Source: Litorimonas cladophorae
GTDB lineage: Bacteria; Pseudomonadota; Alphaproteobacteria; Caulobacterales; Maricaulaceae
Direction: 5' to 3'
Assembly: GCF_014652455.1 (NCBI RefSeq)
Contig: NZ_BMYV01000002.1
Location: forward strand, 186,001-250,000
Length of the DNA stretch: 64,000 nucleotides
In this document: positions 1 to 8,719 of the stretch, one piece after another
Layout of the letters: each line of letters begins with the position of its first letter
Numbering within the stretch: position 1 is the stretch's first letter
Made by a program: the position numbers and the translations under genes
Notes under the pieces: model-generated
Databases searched by the model: none
The model's input: only the letters and a program-made list of their open reading frames with translations
Told to the model about the DNA's origin: nothing

Positions 1-756
1 GCAACGCTCGAAGATTCCTTGTCCGGCGTTGTCCGCCTTTCGGCAACGGAAGGTATTGGAACCAGTTGGTTGCCAGGCGTGATGCAAAAATTTCGTGCTG
101 AGCATCCCGATGTGTTGATTGATATCGGCATCGGATTTCAAAGCTTTAATTTGGCCCAACGTGAAGCCGACATCGCTTTGCGCTGGCGTAGCCCGGGTGA
201 GCAAAACTCACTCATTGGCCGCAAAGTTGCGGAGGTGGGATTTGGTCTCTTCGCGTCTCCTGATTATCTGTCGCGTCGCGGGTCGCCGTCGACACCCGAA
301 GACCTTGTCGAACATGATGGCGTTCTCGCGCAGATCATGGACGGCAAGTCGCTTTGGTTGATGGATGACGATGGCAAGATGATTTACAAGCCAAAACGCG
401 TGACTTTTAACACCAATTCAATTTGGGCGTTCGACCAAGCGCTAGTCCATGGATATGGAATCGGCGTGTTGCCCATGTGTGGCGTCAATGCAAAGGCGCT
501 CGGCTTGGTTCGTGTTCTACCAGAAATCGTCCATATGGAATCTCTATATTTGGTGGCGCATCAAGACCTCAAACGCTCCATGCGCATTCGGGCCGTTTTC
601 GATTATCTTGTCGGGGCGTTCCGCGAAGATGATGAGTTCTTCCAAGGTTTGAGCGCTTCCAATTATGATTGCGATGCCTGCGACGAAAACGGCGGGCACA
701 ATATGTTGTCTCCACGCGTGCATCGGCATAAAGGTCTGCAGATCGTTGCGGAGTAA
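1..756 (+). CDS. LysR-family transcriptional regulator, C-terminal part (5' end outside window)
   Basis: The reading frame is open from base 1, so the N-terminal winged-helix DNA-binding domain lies upstream of the window. What remains is the periplasmic-binding-protein-like effector domain of a LysR regulator. It begins with the family's usual strand (VRLSATEGIGTSWLP) and continues with the typical LIGRKVAEVGFGLFASPDYL segment near residues 75-95. The fold senses a small-molecule co-inducer; nothing visible here says which one. The C-terminal tail of about 40 residues (CDACDENGGHN and onwards) is longer than usual and may be lineage-specific. It is co-directional with ubiE 49 bases downstream, but no functional link is evident. 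Confidence 0.85.
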   Translation, partial: ATLEDSLSGVVRLSATEGIGTSWLPGVMQKFRAEHPDVLIDIGIGFQSFNLAQREADIALRWRSPGEQNSLIGRKVAEVGFGLFASPDYLSRRGSPSTPEDLVEHDGVLAQIMDGKSLWLMDDDGKMIYKPKRVTFNTNSIWAFDQALVHGYGIGVLPMCGVNAKALGLVRVLPEIVHMESLYLVAHQDLKRSMRIRAVFDYLVGAFREDDEFFQGLSASNYDCDACDENGGHNMLSPRVHRHKGLQIVAE

Positions 757-805
757 AAGTTGATCTAGCTTTTGCTCTCCAATCCTGCCGCCAATAGGGC
801 TAGCT

Positions 806-1570
806 ATGTCTGACAAAACTATCGATTTCGGTTTTGAAACCATTCCCGAAGCTGAGAAAATCAGTCGGGTCAAAGGTGTCTTCGATTCTGTAGCCTCCAA
901 TTACGACCTGATGAATGACGCGATGAGTGTCGGCATTCACCGCGTCTGGAAAAACATGACAATCACGCGTCTGAACCCGCAGCCCGGCGAGCGCTTACTG
1001 GATGTTGCTGGCGGCACGGGCGACATCGCACGCCGTTTTATTCGTGCCGCGGATGAGGTTCGGATGCGTCGCGGGGGCGAGCCTGCATCGGCCGTCGTCT
1101 GCGATATCAATGACCAAATGTTGCTGGCAGGCATCGACCCAGAAAAAGATCGTGGCCTGAACCTGACGCGTATTTGTGGCAACGCCGAGTGCCTGCCTTT
1201 CGAGGATGGTCAATTTGACGCTGTGACGATCTCCTTTGGTATTCGCAATGTGACGGACCGCATGGAAGCCCTTCGTGAGTTTCGCCGCGTGTTGAAACCT
1301 GGCGGGCGTTTGGGCATTTTGGAATTCACCACGCCGCCCGCTAAGTTTATCCAAGCCTTTTATGACGCCTATAGCTTTGCCGTCATCCCGCGTTTGGGCC
1401 AGATTTTGACAGGCGATCGTGATAGCTATCAATATCTTGTCGAATCTATTCGCAAATTTCCGCGTCAGGAAGTTTTCGCCGAGATGATCCGCGAAGCGGG
1501 CTTTGCCCAAGTCAGCTATCAGGATTACAGCACCGGCATTGCGGCCTTGCACACGGGCTGGAAGCTCTAA
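806..1570 (+). CDS. ubiE: UbiE, ubiquinone/menaquinone C-methyltransferase
   Basis: A class I SAM-dependent methyltransferase of 254 aa that C-methylates 2-polyprenyl-6-methoxy-1,4-benzoquinol in ubiquinone synthesis, and demethylmenaquinone where menaquinone is made. Family signatures are the N-terminal VFDSVASNYDLMN (residues 25-37), the SAM-binding motif LLDVAGGTGDIA (about 64-75), the acidic CDIND loop after motif II, and SFGIRNVTDR (about 142-151). Length matches the family (about 250 aa). In many alphaproteobacteria ubiB follows; here the next gene is on the opposite strand, so ubiE stands alone. The start ATG at 806 is the first in frame and gives the normal N-terminus. Confidence 0.95.
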   Translation: MSDKTIDFGFETIPEAEKISRVKGVFDSVASNYDLMNDAMSVGIHRVWKNMTITRLNPQPGERLLDVAGGTGDIARRFIRAADEVRMRRGGEPASAVVCDINDQMLLAGIDPEKDRGLNLTRICGNAECLPFEDGQFDAVTISFGIRNVTDRMEALREFRRVLKPGGRLGILEFTTPPAKFIQAFYDAYSFAVIPRLGQILTGDRDSYQYLVESIRKFPRQEVFAEMIREAGFAQVSYQDYSTGIAALHTGWKL

Positions 1571-1603
1571 AACGCGCGCTGATTCTCAGGGTGCAGTCCC
1601 CAC

Positions 1604-1630
1604 AAAAAAGCCGGCTTCAAATGAGCCGGC
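1604..1630 (-). terminator. Rho-independent terminator of the DUF6481-like gene
   Basis: On the minus strand a perfect 7-bp stem, GCCGGCT (1624-1630) with AGCCGGC (1610-1616) and a 7-base loop, is followed by six T. It lies 30 bases beyond the stop codon of the minus-strand gene at 1660-1998 and between that gene and the convergent ubiE. Confidence 0.8.
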
Positions 1631-1659
1631 CTCATATCTAGCTAGGAACCCAAAGGCGA

Positions 1660-1998
1660 TTAACGGCGCTTGTTTTTCCGGGCTGCATATTTCGCGTCAC
1701 GACGCGCCTTTTGTGCGCGGACCAATTCTTCTTGAGCTTTCTTTTGCGCTTCGATGGCGAGCAGCTTTTTGCGCTCTTCTTCGGCCTTGGCCGCGGCTTC
1801 TTCAGCCTCTTTGCGCTTGCGCTCTTCGCGACGTTCGGCGTCGCGCGCTTCACGTGCGGCGTTACGCTTGGCGCGTTCTTCCATGATGCGAGCCTTTTCG
1901 GCTGGGTCCAGCTGCTTTTCCTTGGCGCGCTTAAGCATGGCGAGTTTCGCCTCTTTTTGCTCTTTCAAGCGGTCGTTAAAATTCTGGCCGGGGATCAT
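1660..1998 (-). CDS. Small highly charged coiled-coil protein (DUF6481-like)
   Basis: A 112-aa protein made almost entirely of Lys, Arg, Glu and Ala, predicted to be one long helix or coiled coil. The N-terminus (NFNDRLKEQKEAKLAML) and the alternating acidic/basic body resemble the alphaproteobacterial DUF6481 family, whose function is unknown to me. It has no signal peptide or membrane segment, so it is probably cytoplasmic. Its highly basic C-terminus (ARRDAKYAARKNKRR) would suit nucleic-acid or ribosome contact, which is inference. It is monocistronic with its own terminator. Antisense reading frames over it are artefacts of the repetitive GCG/CTT composition. Confidence 0.75.
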   Translation of the reverse strand: MIPGQNFNDRLKEQKEAKLAMLKRAKEKQLDPAEKARIMEERAKRNAAREARDAERREERKRKEAEEAAAKAEEERKKLLAIEAQKKAQEELVRAQKARRDAKYAARKNKRR

Positions 1999-2644
1999 GG
2001 AAAACCTTATTGCTGCATCCGAAATTGGATTGGGCGCTATATCATGCTTGTGCGCTCAAAAATCAAGTGGTCGCGCACAGGCCAAATCGCAGGCGAACGA
2101 AGGCTGCTGCCGCCCATCAAGTGGAGGCTAACCGTTGGTCAATTCAACGGGGCATCGGCCCTCCGAAAATGGGACGTCCGCAGGATCGGCACTCACGACG
2201 GAATACCGAAGTAGAAAAATGTTTTACTCAAGTAAAAATCCTGCGGCGGTGTTTCTCAGATGGCGGCCGGAATTTATTTCCTGTCGTTCCAGACAGTTCA
2301 GCTCACACCCTCAGGCCCCTCTATATCCGCGTTACCGCATATAGATAAGCACACCGTCCCTCGATACCAGCCAGCCACGTATACTTGCCTGTCCCATGTC
2401 CGAGAGAACCATTTAAATATAGGGGCAAAATAGGCGGCGGGGATCAATCTCTTGTTATTTTTATAAGGTGTTGAAAATGAACAGGTAAGTTGGGGCGGAA
2501 GCGCGAATTGAAGTGACAAGTCAGCGCTACATACCTCGTTATCACAAGGCCCGTCCGTGTGATCCAAGAGACGCTACAGGTGGCTTGCAAGGGCTAGCCT
2601 CGCAATGACGAGAAGAATTTGGCGGTGTTAGAAAAAAGTTTCCC

Positions 2645-2755
2645 AAAAAAAAGACCCAGAGCGCTGATCAAGGATAAGCAGCATCTGGGCCATAAAATTG
2701 CAAACATCGGTGGACGCGCAACGTCCGCATTTGATCCTGTGAATCAAATGCAGTG
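2645..2755 (-). ncRNA. Candidate small RNA, unit 2 of a tandem pair
   Basis: On the minus strand this unit reads: a perfect 9-bp hairpin (2727-2735 with 2743-2751), a short GGACG/CGTCC hairpin near 2712-2726, a conserved single-stranded box CGATGTTTGCAA, then GGCCCAGA pairing with TCTGGGTC (8 bp with one G-U) plus inner GCTG/CAGC pairing, ending in eight T (2645-2652). The last part is a textbook intrinsic terminator. About 65 bases are repeated, loop excepted, 200 bp upstream at 2845-2913, and the loop is the most diverged part. That is the pattern expected of duplicated sRNA genes. No Rfam family was recognised. The 5' end is a guess. Confidence 0.45.
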
Positions 2756-2844
2756 AAGCGCCGAGCAGCTACGCTGATCGGGTAGGATTGAAATTTGCAA
2801 AGGATTTCGATTTCAAGAGATAAGCCGAGGCTCTGAGTGGGCGG

Positions 2845-2935
2845 CAAAAAAAGACCCAGAGCGCGAATACAAAGATCAGCAGCATCTGGGCCATAAAGTT
2901 GCAAACATCGGGGAAAAATCGATGTGAATTCTAGG
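2845..2935 (-). ncRNA. Candidate small RNA, unit 1 of a tandem pair
   Basis: This is the homologue of the unit at 2645-2755. On the minus strand it has a CATCG/CGATG hairpin (about 2904-2922), the same TTTGCAAcTTTATGG box, the same GGCCCAGA/TCTGGGTC terminator stem (2853-2892) and seven T (2845-2851). The 5'-proximal parts of the two units differ while the box and terminator are kept. Upstream of both units a TTGAAA is followed 24-25 bases later by CCTACC, a possible shared promoter context, but weak. No open reading frame explains the conservation. The 5' end is not determined. Confidence 0.45.
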
Positions 2936-3082
2936 TAGGGCAATGACTGGTCATGCGGGACTCATTTCAACTCCCTTACCCAAAAACGCCGCCTGACTGT
3001 GAAACAGAGGGCAGAAATATAGGACTCTTGGACAGATTCAGTGCGGTGCAAGGATAACTATGCCGAACTAAAACGAAGAAAC

Positions 3083-3625
3083 CTACTTCTTACTCTTACG
3101 CGGAATAATGTATAAGATGGATAGGTCGGGCTTTTTTCCAGTGATTTCTTGAATCAAGTTGGTTGCAAACATCGCGCCAGCCCCAAAGACAATCCATAGC
3201 GGTAGGCCAATGGCGGTCCCTAATGCAGCGATGCCAGCCCCTTGAGTTCCGAAAACCGCAAGACCAATCGCAGAGGCTCCCATACCTACTTGAGCAGCTA
3301 ACGAGCGTTTAAGCCAAAAACCTTTTATAAAAGAGAGGCACTTATTTGCTGAAGAGGTATCTATTTTCGAAATATTCAGTTGATCAAGTTTCAATTCGCG
3401 CGCGAAAATCTTGAGTATAGGTACGATAATTTTACCACGTTGGGTGACGAGAATGGATTCACGAATTTTCGATCGTTTACTCAAATCTGATCGTTTGAGA
3501 GCGAGCATCTGTTCGGCCCAGTAGACAAGGGCTTCTTTCTCACGGTCTGGCACAGTTGAAACCACTCTTTGAATCAATGCTCTTTGTTTCGATGAGTCCT
3601 CAAATTCTAGCCGTTGTTCAATCAT
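3083..3625 (-). CDS. Hypothetical protein with C-terminal membrane segments
   Basis: I do not recognise a family for this 180-aa protein. The N-terminal half (about residues 1-105) is soluble, charged and helical. Residues about 105-165 form two small-residue-rich hydrophobic stretches (GMGASAIGLAVFG and GLPLWIVFGAGAMFATNLI) that look like a membrane hairpin, and the C-terminus is basic (IPRKSKK). The start chosen is the ATG one base after the cobT stop (TAAG-ATG). An earlier ATG at 3649 would overlap cobT by 23 bases and add MMMAGGVK. It is probably co-transcribed with cobT, but nothing suggests a role in cobalamin synthesis. Confidence 0.65.
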   Translation of the reverse strand: MIEQRLEFEDSSKQRALIQRVVSTVPDREKEALVYWAEQMLALKRSDLSKRSKIRESILVTQRGKIIVPILKIFARELKLDQLNISKIDTSSANKCLSFIKGFWLKRSLAAQVGMGASAIGLAVFGTQGAGIAALGTAIGLPLWIVFGAGAMFATNLIQEITGKKPDLSILYIIPRKSKK

Positions 3626-3626
3626 C

Positions 3627-5444
3627 TTAACGCCGCCCGCCATCATCAAACAATTCCGCCAGCTTTTCTGTCATCACCCCGCCGAGCTGTTCGACATCCA
3701 TGATGGTGACGGCACGTTTGTACCAGCGGGTGACGTCATGACCGATGCCGATGGCGACGAGTTCGACCTCTGAGCGGTTTTCGATTTTGTCGATCATCAC
3801 GCGCAAATGACTTTCGAGGAGGCCGGATTTGTTCTGGCTTTGCGTGGCATCATCTACCGGTGCGCCGTCAGAAATAACCATCAGGATACGGCGCTGTTCG
3901 GGCCGCGCCATCAGGCGGCGATAGGCCCAGTCTAGGGCTTCGCCATCAATGTTCTCTTTCAACAGACCTTCGCGCATCATCAGGCCGAGGTTTCGTTTCG
4001 CGCGACGCCACGGCATGTCGGCGGCCTTATACACGATATGGCGCAGATCGTTTAGGCGCCCGGGACGCGGAGGTTTGCCCGCCGCCATCCAATCTTGGAA
4101 ACTCTTGCCGCCTTTCCACGCGCGTGTCGTAAAGCCGAGGATTTCGGCTTTCACGCCGCAACGTTCCAACGTCCGCGCCATAATATCGGCGGTGACGGCG
4201 GCGACCATAATCGGCCGCCCACGCATAGACCCTGAATTATCAATCAAGATCGTGACGACCGTATCGCGGAAGTCGGTTTCTTTTTCTTCCTTGAACGTCA
4301 ACGCTGACATCGGGTCGGTGATCACACGGGTCAGGCGCGCCGTGTCGAGCATCCCTTCCTCAAGTTCAAAGGTCCAAGAGCGTTGTTGTTGGGCCAGCAG
4401 GCGACGTTGCAAGCGGTTGGCCAGACGTGAAATCGCCCCTGAAAGGCCTTGCATGTGACCATCTAAATAGCCGCGCAGACGTTCCAGCTCTTCAGTATCG
4501 CACAGGTCTTCGGCCTTTATGACTTCATCATGCGCCGTGGAATAGACCGTGTAAGGATCGGGCATATTGGTCGGCTGCGGACGTTGCGGGTTGGCGTCGG
4601 GGGATTGTTCTGAATCATCCTGCTCGCCATCAATATTTTCCGCATCGACCATATCCTGCGGTTCGGAGTTTTCGTCTTCAATCGCGTCGGCGTCAGAAAC
4701 TTCGGTTTGCCCGGGTTGGTCTTCTTGGTCGTCCTCTGAGCTTTGATCATTCTGCTGATCATCTTCGTTCTCTTGGGACTCGTCGTCTTGGTTGTCTTCT
4801 TCTTCGGAATTGGCGCGTTCATCGGCCATGTCGAAATCGGCGATTAAATCTTGGACGAATTTTCCGAAAGTATCTTGGTCGTCGACCGCGGTTTTCAGAT
4901 CGTCAAAGCGACCTGCCGCTTTTAACATGATCTCTTCGCGCCACGCACCCATGATACCATTGGTGGACTTTGGCAGTTTGCGTCCTGTCAGTTGTTCGCG
5001 CGCGAAAAGGCCCACGGCCTCGGCAAAGCTTGTGTCGTCCTTGGCGATATCGGGTTTATCAAATCCGCGTTTCAAAGCGCGCGCATCCAGCGCCGCCATC
5101 AGATTATCGCCCAATCCGGATAAATGCCGTCCGCCGAGCGCTTCGACGCGGGCTTGCTCCATCGCTTCGAACACCTGACGCGCAGGGCCCGATTGGGGCA
5201 TATTGCCAGAATGAATATCTTTGTCATGAAGGGCGAGCCGCAAGGCCAGAGCGTCCGCTTCGCCCCGCGCTTTGGCGATCAGACGCGGCTTTGGTTTAGG
5301 CGGCAGCGATGGCAACATGACTTGATCGCGCACGATACCGGCGACATCTCCACCAAAGGAAATCTCTAACTCGGGCTCACCTGCAATGGCTTTGGTGGCC
5401 GCCCCTAGGGCGCGCTTAAAATTGTCAATCGGCGTAGAAGTCAT
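3627..5444 (-). CDS. cobT: CobT, aerobic cobaltochelatase subunit
   Basis: A 605-aa subunit of the CobN-CobS-CobT complex, which inserts cobalt into hydrogenobyrinic a,c-diamide in the aerobic cobalamin pathway. CobT and CobS form the chaperone-like AAA+ part. The C-terminal VWA domain carries a MIDAS motif (LIDNSGSM, Asp near residue 401) with the downstream [10 protein letters not shown]. The very acidic linker (about residues 205-281, runs of Glu/Asp/Gln) is typical of CobT. cobN is not in the window and cobS lies 2.2 kb upstream on the same strand, separated by an oppositely oriented lipase gene. The start ATG follows a clear gap and gives the usual N-terminus. Confidence 0.93.
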   Translation of the reverse strand: MTSTPIDNFKRALGAATKAIAGEPELEISFGGDVAGIVRDQVMLPSLPPKPKPRLIAKARGEADALALRLALHDKDIHSGNMPQSGPARQVFEAMEQARVEALGGRHLSGLGDNLMAALDARALKRGFDKPDIAKDDTSFAEAVGLFAREQLTGRKLPKSTNGIMGAWREEIMLKAAGRFDDLKTAVDDQDTFGKFVQDLIADFDMADERANSEEEDNQDDESQENEDDQQNDQSSEDDQEDQPGQTEVSDADAIEDENSEPQDMVDAENIDGEQDDSEQSPDANPQRPQPTNMPDPYTVYSTAHDEVIKAEDLCDTEELERLRGYLDGHMQGLSGAISRLANRLQRRLLAQQQRSWTFELEEGMLDTARLTRVITDPMSALTFKEEKETDFRDTVVTILIDNSGSMRGRPIMVAAVTADIMARTLERCGVKAEILGFTTRAWKGGKSFQDWMAAGKPPRPGRLNDLRHIVYKAADMPWRRAKRNLGLMMREGLLKENIDGEALDWAYRRLMARPEQRRILMVISDGAPVDDATQSQNKSGLLESHLRVMIDKIENRSEVELVAIGIGHDVTRWYKRAVTIMDVEQLGGVMTEKLAELFDDGGRR

Positions 5445-5584
5445 GGGGTGATGTAAGCCCGCCCGCAGGCGAGGTAAAGCCCGCCGTGAGCCCAGAACGC
5501 CGTGATGTTCAGTCGCATCTAACAGCCCAAAGCCGAGGCTCTCGGAAAAATTTCCGTTGGATTGGATTTTCTGATAGGGTGACG

Positions 5585-5611
5585 CCGTTAACAGCCAATT
5601 TGTGTTAACGG
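5585..5611. promoter_or_regulatory. Perfect palindrome upstream of the lipase gene (operator candidate)
   Basis: CCGTTAAC (5585-5592) and GTTAACGG (5604-5611) form an 8-bp perfect inverted repeat with an 11-base AT-rich spacer, 24 bases before the start codon at 5635. It sits in the divergent promoter region between cobT and the lipase gene. It has no T-run, so an operator is more likely than a terminator. An AAAGGGG ribosome-binding site follows. Confidence 0.45.
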
Positions 5612-5634
5612 GGCAACACTAAAGGGGCATTTCC

Positions 5635-7470
5635 ATGCAAACCCAAATTAATTCGTCTGTGAAAGACGTAGACATTTTTTCACGTTTAAAAATAACATCC
5701 AAAAAACTGCGACATGGCCTTCTCGCTGTGTCGACGCTCGCGATTTTGAGTGCCTGCACGACCGAAACCAAACCCAAAACCGACGTTGTAAAAGACGACA
5801 CGCTCACGGCAACAAATGCGAACAAGGATATCTATGTCGCTTTCGCGGGCGGCGGATGGCGCGCCCATACGGGGCACACGGCTTGGATGGTGGGGCTATT
5901 GGATAATGATCCAGATACGCCACCAATCGCGGCGCAACATATGAGCTTGGATGAAGCATTTACGAATGTGTCGGCGATCTCGTCCAATTCGGGCGGCAGT
6001 TGGTTTAATGTCATGCTATCTTACTCTGACAGTTTCAGAGCGGGTCTGGAAAAGCCTGCCGCCGCAACGAAATATCTGACGGATCCGTCGGCCTATTACA
6101 TCAATGAGAAAACGCTGTTTAATACGCTGTCAGGCGAGTCTCTGTCTTTGCTGTGCAGCGTGGACAATGAATTTTCGAACCTGCTCGCCATTGCCTGCAT
6201 GACCGATTTGAATTGGGATAATTTAATTGAAGATATTGTTTTTGGCCCCTTGTCCATGTCGAACGATCTGGCTGGAACCAGCTTGAACGGTAAGCAGGCT
6301 TGGACCGACCGTAAAACTATTTCGTTGGCCGCGACGGCGCTGACGGGGGACGTGGTTTTGGGTGAAAATGGATTTCTCAGCGGACACGAAAAATTCTATT
6401 ACGATGCGCCAGATTTAGGGGCCCTCAACATTGTTCCCGTGACCTTCGGGAGCGCAGCCGAGGCCAATGTGACGGCACCGAAGTTTTTCTCGGGCGGCAC
6501 AGGGTCCTTCACCCTGAGCTACGGAAAAACAGGCGACATCATCACGCAAGAGGAACCTAATAATTTGCGCGGAGTCTATGCTGACAGCATCAATGTGATC
6601 CATGCAGCTGCTGGCTCTAGCGCCGCGATTGGATTTCTGTCCAGTGACACCATTAACGCCAAAAACGCGGCTGCTCTCAAACTGCCATCAGGGGTTATTT
6701 GGGATGCGTCCTATGAAGCTGACGATCTGTCGGTCTTCGTCAATCTACCTGATCCGAATGGGGCGTCAAAAGCTGTTACCCGCGCGGCATCGCCAAGGGC
6801 GGATATTAATCACAATGCAAAAAACCGCATTATCAAAATCGCCGATGGCGGCGCGTTGGATAATTCAGGGGTCGCCCATTCGGTGATGCTCCACCAAGCC
6901 AATTATAGGTCATCTGTGCCCTTCGAAATTGTGGCTTTTGACAATGTGCAGAAAACTTATTCTTATGCGCCAACCCGTGTGGGAAACAGCGCGACGCCTG
7001 TCGCGCTCACGCAAGACATCGGCATCGATCTCGCTTTTTTGTTTGGCTATGGCTATACCCCCATCGCGGGCACCAATGGCCAAGACAGCGGCATGTGCAT
7101 GGAAGACTATTGCGTCACGACCCAAACCAATACAGTCAGCCAGCAAATATTCAATTCGGCGGGATTGAACGCTCCGACGCTTTGGCGATGGGCCTCAACG
7201 CAGACTGGGACGTCCCAACCGTGCGAGTTGATTTACACGCCCTATGCCGTGCAAACGGTCGCAAATGACATGATGGGGATCAAAGGGGGCTATTCAGGAA
7301 CGCTGCACAGCTTCACCGCCAATTGTCCATCTGCTGAGACGGCCCCTCTCAAAGCGGGTCATTGGGCCGCCTATGAAGATATGTACGCGGCCATTCAAAC
7401 GGGGTTGCAAGCGGAGAATAGCAAAGGCGTGAACTACCTCCGCACCGCGTTCAAACTGCCGACGCCTTAG
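5635..7470 (+). CDS. Secreted lipoprotein with cPLA2/patatin-like lipase domain
   Basis: This 611-aa protein has a signal peptide with a lipobox (AILSAC, Cys41) after an unusually long n-region, so it is probably an outer-membrane lipoprotein. The catalytic fold is suggested by AGGGWRAH (71-78, oxyanion-hole type), SNSGGSW (118-123, nucleophile Ser119) and ADGGALDNSG (catalytic Asp about 404). This is the Ser-Asp dyad layout of cytosolic phospholipase A2/lysophospholipase and patatin-like enzymes. The expected activity is acyl-ester hydrolysis of (lyso)phospholipids; substrate and localisation are inferred. It is preceded by a good AAAGGGG site and stands alone on the plus strand between cobS and cobT, so it is unlikely to share their function. 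Confidence 0.75.
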   Translation: MQTQINSSVKDVDIFSRLKITSKKLRHGLLAVSTLAILSACTTETKPKTDVVKDDTLTATNANKDIYVAFAGGGWRAHTGHTAWMVGLLDNDPDTPPIAAQHMSLDEAFTNVSAISSNSGGSWFNVMLSYSDSFRAGLEKPAAATKYLTDPSAYYINEKTLFNTLSGESLSLLCSVDNEFSNLLAIACMTDLNWDNLIEDIVFGPLSMSNDLAGTSLNGKQAWTDRKTISLAATALTGDVVLGENGFLSGHEKFYYDAPDLGALNIVPVTFGSAAEANVTAPKFFSGGTGSFTLSYGKTGDIITQEEPNNLRGVYADSINVIHAAAGSSAAIGFLSSDTINAKNAAALKLPSGVIWDASYEADDLSVFVNLPDPNGASKAVTRAASPRADINHNAKNRIIKIADGGALDNSGVAHSVMLHQANYRSSVPFEIVAFDNVQKTYSYAPTRVGNSATPVALTQDIGIDLAFLFGYGYTPIAGTNGQDSGMCMEDYCVTTQTNTVSQQIFNSAGLNAPTLWRWASTQTGTSQPCELIYTPYAVQTVANDMMGIKGGYSGTLHSFTANCPSAETAPLKAGHWAAYEDMYAAIQTGLQAENSKGVNYLRTAFKLPTP

Positions 7471-7484
7471 AGAGCGTAACCAGA

Positions 7485-7508
7485 GGGTTCGGTCAATTGG
7501 CCGAGCCC
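7485..7508. terminator. Possible hairpin between convergent lipase and cobS genes
   Basis: GGGTTCGG (7485-7492) pairs with CCGAGCCC (7501-7508), with one G-T pair and an 8-base loop, 14 bases after the lipase stop. Only two T follow, so termination would be weak. Confidence 0.35.
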
Positions 7509-7621
7509 TTCACCCAAGACTAACATTCGTGCCCATAGTCTTTGCCAGGGGCCATTCTCCATCCAATCGACATGAAAGCTATGTCTGGACAGGCTTGTCT
7601 CGGCGAAGTCACTTTTGGCGA

Positions 7622-8608
7622 CTAATCAAAGACAGCCGTCACAGCGCTCTCTTCCAAATCGCTTCCGAATGCACGTTGGAAGAATTCGCTGATAATTGGA
7701 CGTTCGAGTTCGTCGCATTTGTTCAGGAAGGTCAGGCGGAAGGCCTGTGCGATGTCGCCATCAAAAATGCGTGTGTTTTCTGTCCAGTTCATGACAGTTC
7801 GAGGTGACATGACGGTGGAAATATCACCAGCGACGAAACTCTTGCGCGTCATATCGGCGACGCGGACCATGCTCGCGATGATATCGCGACCTTCGGGCGT
7901 GTCGTAATCTGGGCTTTTGGCAAGAACGATTTTTTCTTCTTCGTCATGGGCCAGATAGTTAAGCTGGCAGACGATTGACCAACGGTCCATCTGGCCTTGG
8001 TTGATCTGTTGGGTTCCGTGATACAGACCTGTTGTATCGCCGAGGCCGACCGTGTTCGTCGTCGCGAAGATACGGAAGAACGGATGCGGCGTGATGACTT
8101 TGTTCTGGTCGAGCAAGGTCAGGCGCCCTTGCGCCTCAAGCACGCGTTGGATCACGAACATCACATCGGGGCGGCCCGCATCATATTCGTCAAAAGTCAG
8201 CGCAACAGGGTTTTGCAACGCCCAAGGCAAAAGGCCTTCGCGGAATTCTGTGATCTGCTGTCCGTCTTTGATAACAATCGCGTCCTTGCCGATCAAATCC
8301 ATGCGCGAGACATGGCTGTCGAGGTTGATCCGCACCAAGGGCCAGTTCAACCGCGCGGCAACTTGTTCAATATGGGTTGATTTACCCGTACCGTGATAAC
8401 CCTGGATCATCACGCGACGGTCAAAGGCAAAACCCGCACAGATCGCTTGGGTTGTACGGTCGTCAAAACGGTAAGCTTCATCAATCGCAGGCACATAATC
8501 GGAGCGTTTGGAAAAGGCGGGTAGCTCCATATCAAAATCAACGTCAAAGACCTCGCGAGCCGACACTGTGGTGTCCGGCTGGAACAGGGGGAACTTATCG
8601 TCAGTCAT
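7622..8608 (-). CDS. cobS: CobS, aerobic cobaltochelatase AAA+ subunit
   Basis: A 328-aa MoxR-type AAA+ ATPase that, with CobT, drives cobalt insertion by CobN in aerobic cobalamin synthesis. Walker A is GYHGTGKST (about residues 71-79) and Walker B is ALTFDEYD (about 133-140). The N-terminus [20 protein letters not shown] and the C-terminal segment ([14 protein letters not shown]) are typical of CobS. Length matches the family. Order on the minus strand is J-domain gene, cobS, then cobT, the usual alphaproteobacterial neighbourhood, but here a lipase gene on the other strand intervenes before cobT. Confidence 0.95.
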   Translation of the reverse strand: MTDDKFPLFQPDTTVSAREVFDVDFDMELPAFSKRSDYVPAIDEAYRFDDRTTQAICAGFAFDRRVMIQGYHGTGKSTHIEQVAARLNWPLVRINLDSHVSRMDLIGKDAIVIKDGQQITEFREGLLPWALQNPVALTFDEYDAGRPDVMFVIQRVLEAQGRLTLLDQNKVITPHPFFRIFATTNTVGLGDTTGLYHGTQQINQGQMDRWSIVCQLNYLAHDEEEKIVLAKSPDYDTPEGRDIIASMVRVADMTRKSFVAGDISTVMSPRTVMNWTENTRIFDGDIAQAFRLTFLNKCDELERPIISEFFQRAFGSDLEESAVTAVFD

Positions 8609-8719
8609 GGAGCTATCCGGTCTTTGAGTAGAATTTTGTCAGCTATATCGGAGTTTGTTACGATGCCAAGGCGCGATGCGTTTGCCAAGCGACAGAACCA
8701 ACACGCCTCCATGCAAAAA

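Larger units (their letters stand above)
1999..3082. other. 1.1-kb intergenic stretch without a convincing protein gene
   Basis: No frame here has a good ribosome-binding site together with plausible protein composition. The longest minus-strand frames (2298-2567 and 2668-2943) encode unrelated-looking, Cys/Pro-rich peptides. The second of these simply translates the two sRNA-like repeats described separately. 1999-2640 shows nothing I can recognise. 2645-2935 holds the duplicated hairpin units. 2940-3082 could hold the promoter of the upstream unit. Confidence 0.6.

Noticed and set aside
1711-2214. Plus-strand frames over the DUF6481-like gene, Leu/Phe- or Arg/Ser-rich
   Set aside because: They are antisense translations of the highly repetitive Lys/Glu/Arg/Ala codons of the real gene.
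2298-2567. 89-codon minus-strand frame
   Set aside because: Composition is unlike a protein (many Cys, Trp, Pro), no start signal and no family.
2668-2943. 91-codon minus-strand frame with an internal repeat (LQLYGPDAADLCI / LQFYGPDAAYP)
   Set aside because: The peptide repeat is produced by the two sRNA-like DNA repeats and their terminators; there is no ribosome-binding site.
4517-4822. Minus-strand Lys/Thr/Arg-rich frame inside cobT
   Set aside because: A frame-shifted reading of the acidic GAA/GAC repeats of the CobT linker.
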